Assembly: GCA_003135135.1 (NCBI GenBank)
Contig: PLDK01000024.1
Coordinates: 1 to 52,081, forward strand
Length of the DNA stretch: 52,081 bases
Direction: 5' to 3'
DNA from: Deltaproteobacteria bacterium
GTDB lineage: Bacteria > Desulfobacterota > Binatia > Binatales > Binataceae
Part shown: in pieces, positions 52,048-52,081 of the stretch
Numbering within the stretch: position 1 is the first letter of the stretch
Layout of the letters: every line of letters starts with the position of its first letter
Made by a program: the position numbers and the translations under genes
Notes under the pieces: model-generated
Databases searched by the model: none
What the model was told of the DNA's origin: nothing
Seen by the model: only the letters and a program-made list of their open reading frames with translations

Positions 52048-52081
52048 GCCCTGCACCCACCGTTAAGGCCGCCCGCCGTTG
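52038..52081 (+). repeat. 44-nt 3'-end-associated hairpin repeat, copy 2
   Basis: Hairpin GCAGGGC-TGA-GCCCTGC (52038-52054) contains the stop codon of the preceding gene in its loop, followed by ACCCACCGTTAAGG. Matches 11837-11880 in the same orientation relative to the host gene's 3' end. The copy may continue past the window. Confidence 0.75.

Overview
The window is a GC-rich chromosomal stretch from a Gram-negative bacterium. RND efflux pumps, TolC, lipoproteins, the tig-clpP-clpX-lon-hup order and the CHASE2 cyclase style suggest a deltaproteobacterium-like lineage (Desulfobacterota or Binatota type). That placement is inference; no rRNA gene is present. Three layers can be read: core housekeeping genes at both ends, an accessory middle rich in efflux and stress genes, and a compact integrated mobile element.

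Left part (1-19,100): tRNA-Asp, rplM-rpsI with a terminator, a FecR-domain protein, a putative outer-membrane protein and a CHASE2 adenylate/guanylate cyclase, then argC. An RND pump operon (permease and adaptor) runs directly into an acetolactate decarboxylase that carries a ribbon-helix-helix-like N-terminus. Next come a LOG-type phosphoribohydrolase (opposite strand), two secreted proteins whose leaders arose by duplication, an MFS transporter, an acyl-CoA dehydrogenase and a Gly/His-rich lipoprotein.

Stress block (19,300-31,330): two universal stress proteins flank a complete tripartite RND-adaptor-TolC operon. A broken stress-protein gene, a P-type (P3A, proton-pump-like) ATPase with a DUF2934-like head and a class I PPK2 follow.

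Mobile element (31,553-39,963): about 8.4 kb inserted in the 3' half of tRNA-Val(TAC), bounded by a 46-bp perfect direct repeat. It encodes a tyrosine integrase with an unusual CxxC...CxxC insert, a partner zinc-finger-like protein, an excisionase-like protein, a DnaB-N/AAA helicase-like protein, small proteins, and an apparently intact terminase pair (TerS and TerL). No portal, capsid, tail or lysis gene is seen, so it looks like a phage satellite or a stripped prophage. Its ends carry short repeats that look like recombinase arm sites, and just outside the left end there is a decayed copy of the right arm.

Right part (39,919-52,081): intact tRNA-Val, the protein quality-control cluster hupB-lon-clpX-clpP-tig (all minus strand), a uracil-DNA-glycosylase-like protein, a membrane H+-pyrophosphatase with a terminator, an aldo/keto reductase and two uncharacterised proteins. 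A 44-nt hairpin repeat occurs at the 3' ends of two genes 40 kb apart, with compensatory stem changes.
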